Positions 46,979 to 57,428 of a DNA stretch of 64,000 nucleotides are shown here, one piece after another. How positions within the stretch are numbered: the first letter of the stretch is position 1; every line of letters begins with the position of its first letter. The DNA is from JACVRW01 sp963746825 (GTDB taxonomy: Bacteria; Actinomycetota; Thermoleophilia; Solirubrobacterales; Thermoleophilaceae). The notes beneath the pieces were generated by a model. The model worked only from the letters and a program-made list of their open reading frames with translations. It made no database searches and was not told the origin of the DNA. The stretch covers positions 194,159 through 258,158 of the forward strand of contig CAVVCU010000010.1 of assembly GCA_963746825.1 (NCBI GenBank), given 5' to 3'. The position numbers and the translations under genes were made by a program.

Positions 46979-48205
46979 CTAGAGCGCGTTCAGCACCGCG
47001 TCGATGACCAGGTCGGGGTCCGCGTTGGGATTCGCGGCCACGGAGCGCAGCCAGGTCTCGTCGTGCACGGTGGTGAGGGAAACGAAGGCTCCTCGCGTGC
47101 GCGCGTGTACCTCTGCGGCTTCGGCATCGGCCGGGCGCCACAACACCACGCCCGTCGCGGGCGGCGCGAACAGCTCCAGCCGCGGCTCTTCGTCCACCCG
47201 CTCCGCGAGCTGCTTCGCCTTGGCCATGCAGGTCTCGATCCGCCGGGCCGTGCCCTCGCGCCCCCAGGCCAGCAGGGTCAGGGCCAGGGGTAACGCACTC
47301 CCTCCGTGGGAGCCCAGCAGACCGACGTTGGGATCGGCCAGGTAGCCGCCGCCAAAGGAGATGACGTCGTGGGCGGCGGCGCTGTCGCGGAACATCAGCG
47401 CGGCGCACTCCTTGGGCTGGAACAGCCACTTGTGGGCCGAGAAGCCCACCGAGTCGGCGCGGTCGACGCCCTCGAGGATGTGCGCATGACTCTCGCTCAG
47501 GCGGAGCGGGCCGGCCCACGCGGCGTCGATGTGGCGCCAGGCGGCGTCGGGAAAGGCATCGAGGGGGTCCACCGCTCCCGAGGCCACGGTGCCCGCCGTG
47601 AGCACGACCGCTGTGCGCCTTGGGTCCTCGAGCCGGGCCGGTGTCACCCGGTGGTCGTGGTGGCCTGCCGGCAGCTCGACGAGCTCGAGTTGCAGCAGCC
47701 GGGCCGCCTTGCGGACGCTGAGGTGGGCGAGCTCCGACGCGACGACAGTGTCGACGCCGTGCAGCTCGCGGGCCGCCCACAGCGCGGTGAGCGTGGCCAG
47801 GCTCGCCCCCGGCAGCAGGTGGCCGCCGTCCATGCCGAAGAAGGGAGTGAGCCAGCCGATCACCGAGCGCTCGAGGGCTCGCGCGACGGGGGCGGAGTCG
47901 TGGTGCAGCAGGTTCTGGTTGAGCGACGCGGCCCAGAGCGCGCCCGCCCAGGCTGGCCAGGGAGTGGGCGGGTCCATGTGCCCGAAGTAGCCCGGGTGGC
48001 CGAGCCGGGCGGCGCCGCCGAGGATGGCCGGGGCGAGCGCCTCCAGCGCCGCCATCGCGCCGGCGCCGGTCTCGGGGAGGCGGTCGGGCCAGGCGGCGAC
48101 GGCTTCGCGCGGCAGCGGATCGGAGGCTCGCTCGGCGTACTCGGCCAGCAGCTCGACCGCCCGCTTCAGGCCTTCGACATCGGCCGCGAAGTCGGGATCG
48201 GCCAT
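46979..48205 (-). CDS. PLP-dependent group II (aromatic/glutamate-type) decarboxylase family protein
   Basis: 408 residues from the ATG at 48205; upstream codons of the open frame are not protein-like. HPGYFGHMDPPTPWPAWAGALWAASLNQNLLHHDSAP near the N-terminus, VVASELAHLSVRKAARLL, IDAAWAGPLRLSE with the PLP-pyridine aspartate, and SVGFSAHKWLFQPKECAAL with the Schiff-base lysine (HKW), all as in the pyridoxal-dependent decarboxylase family. It is shorter than DDC or GAD and lacks the long C-terminal domain loop, so the substrate is open. It is cytosolic and stands alone, convergent with a hypothetical gene. Confidence 0.85.
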   Translation of the reverse strand: MADPDFAADVEGLKRAVELLAEYAERASDPLPREAVAAWPDRLPETGAGAMAALEALAPAILGGAARLGHPGYFGHMDPPTPWPAWAGALWAASLNQNLLHHDSAPVARALERSVIGWLTPFFGMDGGHLLPGASLATLTALWAARELHGVDTVVASELAHLSVRKAARLLQLELVELPAGHHDHRVTPARLEDPRRTAVVLTAGTVASGAVDPLDAFPDAAWRHIDAAWAGPLRLSESHAHILEGVDRADSVGFSAHKWLFQPKECAALMFRDSAAAHDVISFGGGYLADPNVGLLGSHGGSALPLALTLLAWGREGTARRIETCMAKAKQLAERVDEEPRLELFAPPATGVVLWRPADAEAAEVHARTRGAFVSLTTVHDETWLRSVAANPNADPDLVIDAVLNAL

Positions 48206-48320
48206 TGCTCTCAAGCTACCGCGGCAATCAGCCGAAGAAACCTGGACGGATGTACTACCCCGTTCCATGGATGCGCCGTTTGACCCCCAGGACAGCTCTA
48301 ACCTTGACCAAGCGCCTCGC

Positions 48321-51300
48321 GTGAAAGGGCCTCGCATCGTCGCTTCGCGACTCGCTTCGCTGATTCCAGTTGCCGTGATCCTGGCCGCCATCGCGGGCGG
48401 CACGCTGGCCGATGCCCAGTCCCCGGCCGGGCCGCCGGCCAGCGCGTCCCACCTATTGGTGGTGCCCGAGACGCCGGAGGGCGAGGCTGCGCTGGCTTCG
48501 AGTGACGCGCGCGTGGTCGCTCGCTACGGCACGTTCTCGCTGGTGGAGGCGGCCGGCCCCGACGACGCGCTTCTGCGGCGGGCCGGCGCCGACCGGCGCG
48601 ACGACATGCGGACGGTGACCACAGCGGCCGGTCGCTTCGATCCCGCGAAGGCGCGCAGCTCGCTGGCCGGCAAGGAGGCGCCCGACCGCGGCGAGGCCCT
48701 GGCCCTGGTGCAGTTCGTCGGCCCGCCCAAGGACGCGTGGCTGGCCCGCCTGCGCTCGACCGGCGCGCGCCTCGTGACCTACCAGGCCGAGAACTCCTAC
48801 GTGGTGCACGCCGAGGGCAGGCAGGTCGACCGGCTGGCCGCGCTGGTCGGAAGCTACGCGCCGGTGCGCGCGGTCGCGGCGCTCACCGCGGCGGACAAGC
48901 TCGAGCGCGCCCCGCGCGCCACCGGCCGCTACGCCGTGCAGACGCTCTCCGGGGGCGACGGCGAGGAGGCCCGTGACAACGCCGCGGCCGCCGGCCGGTC
49001 GGTGGGCCGGACCGCGACGGTGGGCGCGCTGCGCACGCAGTACCTCGCTCTTTCGCCCGCGGAGGCCGCCGAGCTGGCGCGCGACCCGGCGGTGGTGACC
49101 GTCGAGCCCTACGGCCGGCCCGAGCTGGCCGACGAGCGCGGCGCGCAGATCGTGGCCGGCAACCTGAGCGGCTTCGCGCCGAGCGGGCCCGGCTACCTCG
49201 ACTGGCTGGTCGACGACCTTCGTATCCCCAACGACGACACGTTCGCCTTCGCGGTCGATGTGACCGATGAGGGGCTCGACAACGGCCAGGACCCTCTCGC
49301 GCATCCCGACTTCGGCAACCGCCTGGCCTATCTCAACAACTACACGGGCGACGCTGAGGCTGACGACTGTGGGGGCCACGGGACCAACGTGGCCTCGATC
49401 GCCACCGGCTACAACGACGGTGTCGGCCCGCTCGTGGAGGACGGGGCGGGATTCAACTACGGGCTCGGGCGTCGCGCCGTTCGCCCAGCTGGGGCGTCCA
49501 AGATCTTCACAGTGCGACGGCGACGACCACCTGTTCGTACCGGCGACACTGGCGTCGACGCTTACGTTGGCGGTGCGCGCATCTCCAACAACTCGTGGGG
49601 CACGGGCGACGCTGGCGGGCTGGGGCACGTACTCGACGCGCGCCCAGCAGTACGACGCGGTGGTGCGTGACGCGCGCAGCTCGGTGGCCGGAAACCAGGA
49701 GCTGGTCGAGGTGTTCGCCGCCGGCAACGACGGCGAGGGCAACCTCGGGGCGCCCAACGAGGGCTACGGGACGATCCTGGCCGAGGGGACGGCCAAGAAC
49801 GTGATCACGGTCGGGGCCGCGGAGGGCGTGCGGCCGTCCGGGCTCGACGGCTGCGGTGTGCCCGACAGCGGCGCCGACAGCGCGCGCGACATCATCGACT
49901 TCTCGAGCCGCGGGCCCACCGACGACGGCCGCCTCAAGCCCGATCTCGTGGCGCCGGGCACGCACATGGTGGGGGCCCGGCCGCGCCATGGCGGCTATCC
50001 ACGGGCGCAGCCGCCCGGGACCTGCGGGCCGTTCTTCGGCGGGTCGAGCGCGTTCTACTCGCTGATCTCCGGCTCGTCGCAGGCCACACCCCAGGTGTCG
50101 GGCGCGGCCGCGCTGGTGCGCCACTGGTACTACCGCACAGTGGAACCCGACCAACCCCCGGATTACCCCTCGCCCGCGATGACCAAGGCGCTGCTGATCA
50201 ACACCGCCACCGACCTGGCCGGGGGCAGCACGGGCAAGGGCGCGACGATCGACGGTGGGCCCAATACCGACCAGGGCTGGGGGCGGGTGAACGTCGGCGC
50301 GGCGCTCGACGCGACTCCGCGCGAGTACCGCGACCAGCGCATTACCGACACCATCGGCGCCAGCGGCGTCACGCGCACGCGGACCTACGCGGTCCAGGAC
50401 CCGGATCAGCCTGTGAAGGTCACGCTGGCGTGGACCGACGCCCCCGGGCCCGCCACCGGGAACGCCTGGGTGAACAACCTCGACCTCGAGGTCGACGCGC
50501 GCGGGGACCGCTACCTCGGCAACGTGTTCGCGGGAGCCTTCTCGCGCACCGGCGGGGAGCCGGACACGCGCAACAACGTGGAGAGCGTCTACCTGCCCGC
50601 AGGCCCCACGGGCCGGTTCACCGTCACGGTCAGGGGCCTGAACGTGGCCGATGACGGGGTGCCCGGAAACGCCGACGCCACCGACCAGGACTACGCGCTG
50701 GTGGTCTCGAACGCCGATGAGCAGACCGCTCCGGTGCTCGCGCATTCGACCACCACTGTCGACGATGCCGCACCGGGCGGCGACGGCGACGGCGCGCTGG
50801 AGCCGGACGAGGCGATCTCGGTGACCGAGGAGGTGCGAAACGCGGGCCTCCAGACCGCCGCGAACCTGACCGCCGAGCTGAGCGCCGGCGCGGGGCTCAC
50901 TGTGACCCAGTCGTCCTCGGCCTTCGATCACCTGAGCCCCGGGGATGAGGGTGCCAACACCCCGGCCTTCGAGGCCGAGCTGGCCAACGCGTCCACGTGC
51001 GGTGTCGATGTGCCCGCCACCCTGGACATCGCCACGAGCAGCCCGGTACCCGAGACGCACACGATCCCGCTGTCGTTGGCCACCGGCGAGCCGGGCCCCG
51101 CTCAGGAAAGCGACGCCGCCGGTGCCCAGGTGCCGCTCTCGATTCCCGACGACAGCGGAGCCGGGGTCAGCTCGACGCTGTTCGTCGCGCAGCGCGGGCG
51201 CATCAAGGACCTGGAGGTGCGTCTGGAAGGCACCGTCGCCAACCCGGCGATCGAGCACGACTGGGTCGGCGACGTGGTGATCGACCTGATCGGGCCCGAT

Positions 51301-52833
51301 GGCACCACGGTGCGCCTCGCCGAGCACCCGGGCGGGCCGGACAACTCGATGAAGGACTTCATCGACGTGACCTTCGACGACGAGGCCGCGCGGCCCATCG
51401 GCGACCCTGCCGCGCCGCCGCAGAGTTCGTACAGCGGGACCTTCAGGCCGCAGCGAGACCAGCTCTCGCGCTTCGACGGCAAGGACCGCCGCGGCACCTG
51501 GACGCTGAGGGTGCGCGACCTTTTCGAGACCGACTCGGGCACCCTGCGTGCCTGGGGCGTAACGAGCCAGAAGGCGGTCTGCAACTTCGATGCGGATGCC
51601 CCCGCCACACAGCTGACCAGCCAGCCGGCCGAGATCACCGACGACAGCACGCCGACCTTCGCCTTCGAATCCCCCGATGACCCGGGGGCCGTCTTCGAGT
51701 GCCAGCTCGACGCGGCCGACTACGAGCCGTGCTCGTCGGCCAAGACCTTTGCCGCCTTGCCCTACGGCCAGCACACGTTCCGCGTGCGGGCGGTGGACGG
51801 CTCGGGCAACGAGGACCTGACGCCCGTGGTCTACACGTGGACGATCGCGGACACGGTGGCGCCGTCGCTGACGCTGCGCGAGCCGGCCGACGGGTCGGTG
51901 ACCGGCGACACGACGCCCGCTATCTCCGGGGTCGCGGGCACGGCGCCGGGCGACGACGAGACGGTGACGGTGAAGCTGTGGAACGGCGCCTCGGCCGCGG
52001 GGGCCCCCGCGCAGACGCTGGCGGTGCCACGCGATGGGGCGACGGGCGCCTTCTCTGCCGTGCCCGCCGCGCTGGCCGAAGGGGTCTACACGGTGCGCGC
52101 GGAGCAGGGCGACTCGGCCGTGCCGAGCGAGAACGTGGGCTTCAGCGGCACCGCGACGTTCACGGTCGATGTGGCCTCGCCCGCGGGACCGGCGCCGGCG
52201 CCCGCGGGCTTCGCGGTGGCGCCGACCGAGGAGCGCCTGGCCGACGCGCTGGCGGGTCGCTACACGGTGCTCGCGGCGTGCGCCGCAGCGTGCCGGGTGA
52301 ACGCGGAGCTGAGCGTGTCGGCCCGCGCGGCCCGCCGGCTGGGCATGAGGGCGCGCGCGGTGGCCATAGGCAACGGGGTAAAACGGCTCTCCACTGCGGG
52401 CGCCGCGAGCGTGAGGGTGGGGCTGACCGGAGCGGCCCGCCGCGCGCTGAAGGGCGAGACGAGCTCGAGCGCGATTCTCGAAGTGGTGGTGCGCGACGCG
52501 GGCGGCGCGGCCCTGTCGTTCCGGCGTACGGTCAAGCTGCGCCGGTCGGCCGGGCTGGCCCGGGTGCTGAACGGCGGCATGAGCCTGTGGACGGTGTGCT
52601 CGAAGAGCTGCGCGCTGCGCGGGGTGCTCCGCCGAAGCAGCGGCTCGCCCGCCACCATCGCCTCGGGCCGGGTCAACGGCGGCCGTTCGCCACGGAAGCT
52701 GCGGCTGGCGGCGCCGGCGTCGGCGCGGAATGCTTTGCGGGGGGCGCGGCGCGTGAGCGCGCTGCTCGAAGTGTCCGCTCTGTCCGGCGGCGGGTCCGCG
52801 CGAACGGCAAGCCGAGGGTTGATACTGCGCTGA
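48321..52833 (+). pseudogene. large secreted subtilisin-family (S8) protease with P-domain, several frameshifts near 49.5 kb
   Basis: GTG at 48321 gives an immediate signal peptide (ASRLASLIPVAVILAAIAGGTLADA); an ATG at 48267 is an alternative. Propeptide-like region to about 49.2 kb, then the S8 domain: VDVTDEGLDNG (Asp), CGGHGTNVASIATG (His, near 49,374), VFAAGNDGEGN, and SGSSQATPQVSGAAALVRHW (Ser, near 50,075). Then SIPDDSGAGVSSTLFVAQRGRIKDLEV through DRRGTWTLRVRD, a proprotein-convertase P-domain; Ig-like modules; and a C-terminal domain. Between 49,467 and 49,620 the protein alternates frames about five times (VAPFAQLG, ASKIFT, CDGDDHLF, ARISNNSWGTGDAG, GWGTYSTRAQQY), with no stops and consistent motifs. 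That looks like a stretch of poor sequence. About 1,500 residues if restored. Confidence 0.85.
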
Positions 52834-52900
52834 GGCGCAGGGACCGCTGCTAGATTCCGAGCGCTGGCCCGGCCCACTCGGCGGCCGGCCGGCAAGCGTG

Positions 52901-52973
52901 GTGGGCGTAGCTCAGTCGGTAGAGCTCCTGGTTGTGGTCCAGGCGGTCGCGGGTTCGAGTCCCGTCGCTCACC
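52901..52973 (+). tRNA. tRNA-His (anticodon GUG)
   Basis: 73 nt from 52901; G at 52900 can serve as the extra G-1 opposite discriminator C at 52973. Acceptor GTGGGCG pairs with CGCTCAC; anticodon stem CCTGG/CCAGG encloses TTGTGGT, anticodon GTG at 52934-52936; T arm CGGG-TTCGAGT-CCCG. Its 3' part from the anticodon stem onward is duplicated at 55672-55719. Confidence 0.95.
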
Positions 52974-52977
52974 TTCA
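52930..52977 (+). repeat. attL: 48-bp repeat including the tRNA-His 3' half
   Basis: Identical to 55672-55719 over 48 bp, from the anticodon stem to 4 bp past the tRNA. The first mismatches are at 52929 and 52978. Confidence 0.85.
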
Positions 52978-53634
52978 CGAAATCCCTGCGAACGCGAGGG
53001 TTCTGCCGTCTCGGCTTGGTCGCGCCGCCGGCGCCGCCGCCGAATATCTGGCGCAGAATGTCGGCATCGCGGACCTGTGACGCGGACGCGGATGGTGAGC
53101 CCCGACTCCCGAAGGTGATAGCGCCCGACGCCCGTGGACACCACCTGACGCGTGGCGTATCGCACCGACTCTCGTACTGACTGGGCCTCTGGCTGGTCAT
53201 GATGATCCGCTGGGCCGGATGGGACTTGACGGCCGCGCAACGCCGGATATCTATCTATCCCCGCGCGTAACAAGCGACCGAGACAGGATGTACGCATGGC
53301 GGGCACACGAGTCTAGTCCCTGCGGCGCCCCGCGCCGGTCCGGTGTAAGGCTAACGCTCAGGCTCGTGGTCCCGATGCTCAACGAGGCGAGCGAAGGGGC
53401 GCCGCGTCGGGAGCCTCCACTCCATACGGCGTCAAGGTTCAAGGCCAGCAGGAGTTCCGCTTTCCTGGTGGGTTACCGCTCCGGTCGCTACGAAGCTGAC
53501 GCCCGTCGAAGTCCCCAAAGCTCACAGGAGTTAGCATGGTCAAGTCGCCAGGTCCGCAGCCCGCTGCCACGCCTCGCTCCGCGAACACAGCGTTTGAGGA
53601 GCGGGAACATCGCGCCGAAAGCGCCGCCTAAACT
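52978..53634. other. gene-poor stretch inside the tRNA-His element
   Basis: About 660 bp with no ORF I would call. Base composition is mixed and codon periodicity is not apparent. A short plus-strand run near 53,360 reads LTLRLVVPMLNEAS, like the opening strand of a family-2 glycosyltransferase, but nothing continues it; it may be a relic or chance. A promoter-like sequence lies at 53226-53253. Confidence 0.35.
53226..53253 (+). promoter_or_regulatory. possible promoter inside the tRNA-His element
   Basis: TTGACG (53226-53231), 16-bp spacer, TATCTA (53248-53253). Among the better -35/-10 pairs seen in the window, lying about 380 bp upstream of the element's membrane-protein gene. No experimental support. 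Confidence 0.3.
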
Positions 53635-55373
53635 GTGCTCTTGATCGTTCGCATTCAAGACTTGGCTCGCGGTGCGTCGGTTCATCTCGGCAAGTCGCGA
53701 CGGCTGAATGGGACGGGCCAACGAGCAGCATTTCTTGTCGCAGCGGTACCGGCGGTCCCAATCTTGATTGCGACATTGGACGCGATTGCGCGGGGCTGGA
53801 CGCCATTGTTCGACCAGGCCATCATCGCGACCAACGCACTCGATTCGCTGGCGTCGAGCCACGCCTCGTCGGCGTGTACTCGGATGCCTCGATCGAGGGC
53901 GCCCCTCCTGTTTATGGAGCTGGACCGCTCTTTGTCTGGCTGCTCGCCCCTGCAGCACGGTTGACCGAGGGGTGGGGTCTGCCCCTGACCATCGGGGTAA
54001 TGAACGCGGCCGCAGCGTTTGCCGCGGTGCTTCTGGCGAAGCGGCTCGGCGGCTGGATCCTCTGCGTTGCCACGGCCCTGGCTATCACGACGATGCTCGC
54101 CTCGCTACCCGCGGGGACGGTCTATGACCCAATCAATTCCGCGGGTGCGTTGCTGCCGCTCACCTGCCTGCTGTTCATCGCCTGGGCGGTGGGTTGTGGC
54201 GTATTTCGCCTACTCCCAGTCCTAGTCCTCGTGAGCAGTTTCGTGGTCCAGACACATTTTTCAGTTGGGCTGGCAGCCCTCGGATGCGTCGCTGTCGCGC
54301 TGATAGGTCTCGGTATTCGTGCTGGGCGGGGCGGGCTTGGCGATGGAAGAGCCGCGCGGCGTTCCGCTGGTCGGTGGGCACTCGGCGCCGCGGTGGTCGG
54401 GGTTGTGTGTTGGGCGCCGGCGGTGCTCGATCAATCGCTGCACGAGCCTGGCAATCTCACAAAGCTGAAGGACACGGCCTCGAGCTCCGAAGAGAAGCTT
54501 GGTAGCGAGGCCGGCTGGGACACTTGGGTGCGCGCCGTGGGAGTGCCGCCATGGTGGCTGAGAGGCGACGCGGGCCAGCCGGAGCGAGCGGCCGAGATTT
54601 TGAGTGACCCAAGTGCAATATCTCAGGCAACCGCCGTGCTGGTACTGGTCGCATTAGCGGTTGCGTTCGCCTTAGGGGTGTACCTGCGAGAACCGAACCT
54701 GGCCATTCCGGCGGCACTCGCGCTTGTGCTGGCTCTGGCGCTCCTCATCACCATTCCTGCGACGCCCACACGGCTGTTTCTCGCGATCGAGAAGGTCACC
54801 CGCTGGACGCTCCCTACGGGGATGTTCGTCTGGCTTACTCTGCTTCACGTCGTAGTGACGGGGGTCAAGGCTGCGCGGCCCATCCCCGTAAGGGCGCTGC
54901 GTGTGCCGAGAACGGTTGTCGTCGGCGTGGCTGTTGCGATCCTTGCCGGAGCAGTGGTTGTTTCCACCAGCGAGACCACGCGCCAGACCGGGCAGCTCCG
55001 CCAAGCGAATGAGGCGAAGACCATAGTCCGGCGAGTCCTCGAAAACGTCGATCGCGGAGCAAGAGTGCTGGTGGAGCAGAACAACACGCCGCAAGCGGTG
55101 GGGCTGGGCTTCGAGATGCAGACCGCGATCGTGTACGGCCTGCGAAAACACGCATACAACGTGCTCGTACCGCAAGGAGTGTTCGCCCTTGCAGACAAGC
55201 TCGGCGACCGCTACCGACTCCGTAATAAGCGTCCAAGTACGCTCGTGACGGTAACCGACGCGGAACCGGAAGCCAGCATGGGCAGGGTGGTTTCACGCGT
55301 GCGGCTGCTGTTGGACCCAACGGTGCCCGGGAGCCAGGCCGTAGTCCTCACCACCACCGTCAGAGACCTCTGA
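53635..55373 (+). CDS. polytopic membrane protein, GT-C-like (one frameshift)
   Basis: The N-terminal part (53635 to about 53,860) reads RAAFLVAAVPAVPILIATLDAIARGWTPLFDQAIIATNALDSLASS. After a 1-base shift it continues LVGVYSDASIEGAPPVYGAGPLFVWLLAPAARL and on to the stop at 55373. This order (first helix, D-x-A-x-x-A-x-x-A-x-D loop, then G-x-x-S-x-A-S...GPL-F-x-LLA) is that of a family of actinobacterial 10-12-helix proteins related to GT-C/ArnT glycosyltransferases. About ten helices are visible, followed by a soluble C-terminal domain (ENVDRGARVLVEQNN). It is cargo of the element at tRNA-His, with visibly lower GC than the flanking genes. Enzymatic role is unproven. Confidence 0.6.
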
Positions 55374-55410
55374 GTGACGTTGCGGTCGGACTGATGCAGG
55401 GTGTGGGGTG

Positions 55411-55653
55411 GGCCACTGCTTCGGGACCGCGATGGCCGCCGAGAGTGTTCCGATTCGCACCCTTTAAGAGTTGATGGGGCACCGGGACTTTGCAACCACG
55501 CTCATCTACGCCGACTACTCCCCGAGTGCGCACGAGTCGGAGTGGGCGGAGAAGGCGTTTGCAGCGGCGGGGACAGTTCCGGGGACAGAACTGAGCGAAA
55601 CTGAGGAGTACATAGCGCAACCAATCCGCGCGCCTAAGCGGGTTCGGCACTAG
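55411..55653 (+). pseudogene. tyrosine integrase, C-terminal relic with internal stop
   Basis: The frame from 55411 reads GHCFGTAMAAESVPIRTL, stop (TAA at 55465-55467), ELMGHRDFATTLIYADYSPSAHESEW. This matches the catalytic end of phage-type tyrosine recombinases: the (H)xFGT-MAAxGVPxRTLQ box, the second histidine in MGHRD and the nucleophilic tyrosine in TTLIYADY. The TAA stands where Gln (CAA) is expected, and the N-terminal two thirds are absent. It lies 18 bp from the right att repeat, as integrase genes do. Confidence 0.8.
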
Positions 55654-55671
55654 TCGCTACCCCAGCCATGG

Positions 55672-55719
55672 GGTTGTGGTCCAGGCGGTCGCGGGTTCGA
55701 GTCCCGTCGCTCACCTTCA
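55672..55719 (+). repeat. attR: 48-bp copy of the tRNA-His 3' half
   Basis: Exact copy of 52930-52977. Its last three bases (55717-55719) are, on the minus strand, the TGA stop codon of the acyl-CoA synthetase gene to the right, so the attachment site is shared between a tRNA end and a gene end. Confidence 0.85.
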
Positions 55720-57312
55720 TCCGGCCGGTTCCGCCAGCCCCTCGTGCGCGGTCCGGAGCTCGCGCTTGAGGATCTTTCCGCTGGGGTTCTTCGGCAGCTC
55801 GTCGACGATCACCACGTATTTCGGCACCTTGAACGGCGCCAGACGCTCCCGGCAGTGCTGCACGATCGTCTCCGGGTCGATCTCTTCGGACGAGCGGGGA
55901 CGATCGCGGCCGTGGTGGCCTCGATCCACTTCGGGTGCGCTACGCCGAACACCGCCACCTCGGCGACCGCGGCGTGCTCGTAGATCGCCTCCTCGACCTC
56001 GCGGCTCGCGATGTTCTCGCCGCCGCTGTTGATCATGTCCTTCTTGCGGTCGACGATCGTCAGGTAGCCGTCCTCGTCGAGCGTCCCGAGGTCGCCGCTG
56101 TGAAACCAGCCGTCCCGGAAGGCCTCGGCGGTCCTCTCGGGGTCGTTCCAGTAGCCGAGCATCGTGTGGGGGCCTCGATGGACGATCTCGCCGACTGCGC
56201 CGGGCGGGACGGGATCGCCGTCGTCGTCGACCAGCCGCGTCTCGACGTTGAGTGCCGGCCGGCCCGCGGACCCGGCCTTGCGCAGCTGGTCCTCGGGGGC
56301 CAGTCTCGTGGCCAGCGGTGACATCTCGGTCTGCCCGTAGAAGTTGAACAGCCTCACCTCCGGCAGCCGGCGCGCGAGCTCCTGAAGCACCTCGACCGGC
56401 ATGCTGGCGCGCGCCGTAGTAGCCCTTGCGCAGCGAGCTGAGGTCGCGCTGATCGAACTCCGGTGAGCGCAGCAGCGAGATCCAGACGGTCGGCGGGCAG
56501 AACAGCTTCGTCGCCCCCTCGCGTTCGACCGCCTCGAGCATGCGCGCCGGATCCGGCGCGTCGAGGATGATGCTCGTGGCGCCGAGGTAGACGTCGGTGG
56601 TCAGGAACACGTGCAGCTGAGCCGTGTGGTAGAGCGGCAGGGCGTGCACCTCGACATCGTCGGCGGTCATCTCGCCGTCGATGGCGCAGGAGACGTACTG
56701 CGCGATCAGGCTGCGGCTCGCGAGCATGGCGCCCTTGGGCCGCGACTCGGTGCCGCTGGTGTAGAGCAGCTGCAGCGCATCGTCGTCGCGAATGTCGACG
56801 TCCGGCTCCGACGAGTTGGGATGCGTCGCCCACTCGCCGAAGTCCTCCCAGCCCGCTTCGGCCGGCCCGAAGCCGGCCCGCAGCGTCACCGTGTCGCCCG
56901 CCGCGGAGCCGGCGAGCGCCTCGTCGGCCACGCCGGTCAGGGCCGGCTCGACCAGCATGCCGGTCGAGCCGGAGTGCTCGACGATGTAGGCCACCTCGTG
57001 CGGCTTGAGCATGAAGTTGATCGGAACCGACAACGCCCCCAGCTTGGCCAGCGCGAAGTAGGCCACGACGAAGGCGTGGGAGTTGTGCGAGAGGATCGCG
57101 ATCCGGTCGCCCTTGCTCACACCACGTTCGGCCATCGCGTTCGCCGTGCGGTTGACCGTCTCGTCCAGCTCGGCGAACGTCTGCCGCACCTCGCCGTGGA
57201 CGATCGCGAGCTTGTCGGGCAGGCGCAGGGCGCTGCGCCGCAGCAGGTCGCCGAGCGCGTGGCCGCGGGCGGCCTCGACGTCGCGCGGGAGGCTCTCGTC
57301 GGGGGTGTTCAT
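55717..57312 (-). CDS. AMP-binding acyl-CoA synthetase (FadD-like), two frameshifts
   Basis: ATG at 57312 (57327 is possible). Acid-CoA ligase of the ANL superfamily: LLYTSGTESRPKGAML is the P-loop (A3), ALPLYHTAQLHVF follows; after a shift near 56,405, FNFYGQTEMSPLATRL (A5) and GWFHSGDLGTLDEDGYLTIVDRKKDMINSGGENIASREVEEAIY (A7-A8) appear in a second frame; after another shift near 55,890 the first frame resumes with EIDPETIVQHCRERLAPFKVPKYVVIVDELPKNPSGKILKRELR, including the A10 lysine. If restored, about 530 residues, normal. It activates a carboxylic acid as acyl-AMP and then acyl-CoA. Its stop codon lies in the att repeat. Confidence 0.85.
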   Translation of the reverse strand: MNTPDESLPRDVEAARGHALGDLLRRSALRLPDKLAIVHGEVRQTFAELDETVNRTANAMAERGVSKGDRIAILSHNSHAFVVAYFALAKLGALSVPINFMLKPHEVAYIVEHSGSTGMLVEPALTGVADEALAGSAAGDTVTLRAGFGPAEAGWEDFGEWATHPNSSEPDVDIRDDDALQLLYTSGTESRPKGAMLASRSLIAQYVSCAIDGEMTADDVEVHALPLYHTAQLHVFLTTDVYLGATSIILDAPDPARMLEAVEREGATKLFCPPTVWISLLRSPEFDQRDLSSLRKGYYGARQHAGRGASGARAPAAGGEAVQLLRADRDVTAGHETGPRGPAAQGRVRGPAGTQRRDAAGRRRRRSRPARRSRRDRPSRPPHDARLLERPREDRRGLPGRLVSQRRPRDARRGRLPDDRRPQEGHDQQRRREHREPRGRGGDLRARRGRRGGGVRRSAPEVDRGHHGRDRPRSSEEIDPETIVQHCRERLAPFKVPKYVVIVDELPKNPSGKILKRELRTAHEGLAEPAG

Positions 57313-57428
57313 CGACTTGAGGATCATCGGGCCAGAGCGACTGTCGCTTCCGCTAGGACTGGAGTCTGCGACATTCCAACTATCGGGGGCCCTCCTAAAT
57401 CCAGCACCAGAATCGCGCCTGGCTCGGA

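Larger units (their letters stand above)
52930..55719. mobile_element. 2.7-kb integrated element remnant at tRNA-His
   Basis: Bounded by 48-bp direct repeats that copy the tRNA-His 3' half (offset 2742 bp). Inside are 0.65 kb with no recognisable gene, a frameshifted polytopic membrane protein with lower GC than its flanks, and, just inside the right repeat, the C-terminal end of a tyrosine integrase with a nonsense codon. The layout tRNA-att-cargo-int-att is that of an integrative element; loss of a functional integrase implies it is fixed. Confidence 0.75.

Noticed and set aside
53219..53644. 141-codon plus-strand ORF in the tRNA-His element
   Set aside because: No start signal, basic low-complexity composition; only a 14-residue stretch looks glycosyltransferase-like, which is not enough.
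55672..55719. Second tRNA-His at 55.7 kb
   Set aside because: Lacks the acceptor 5' strand and D arm; it is the right att repeat.
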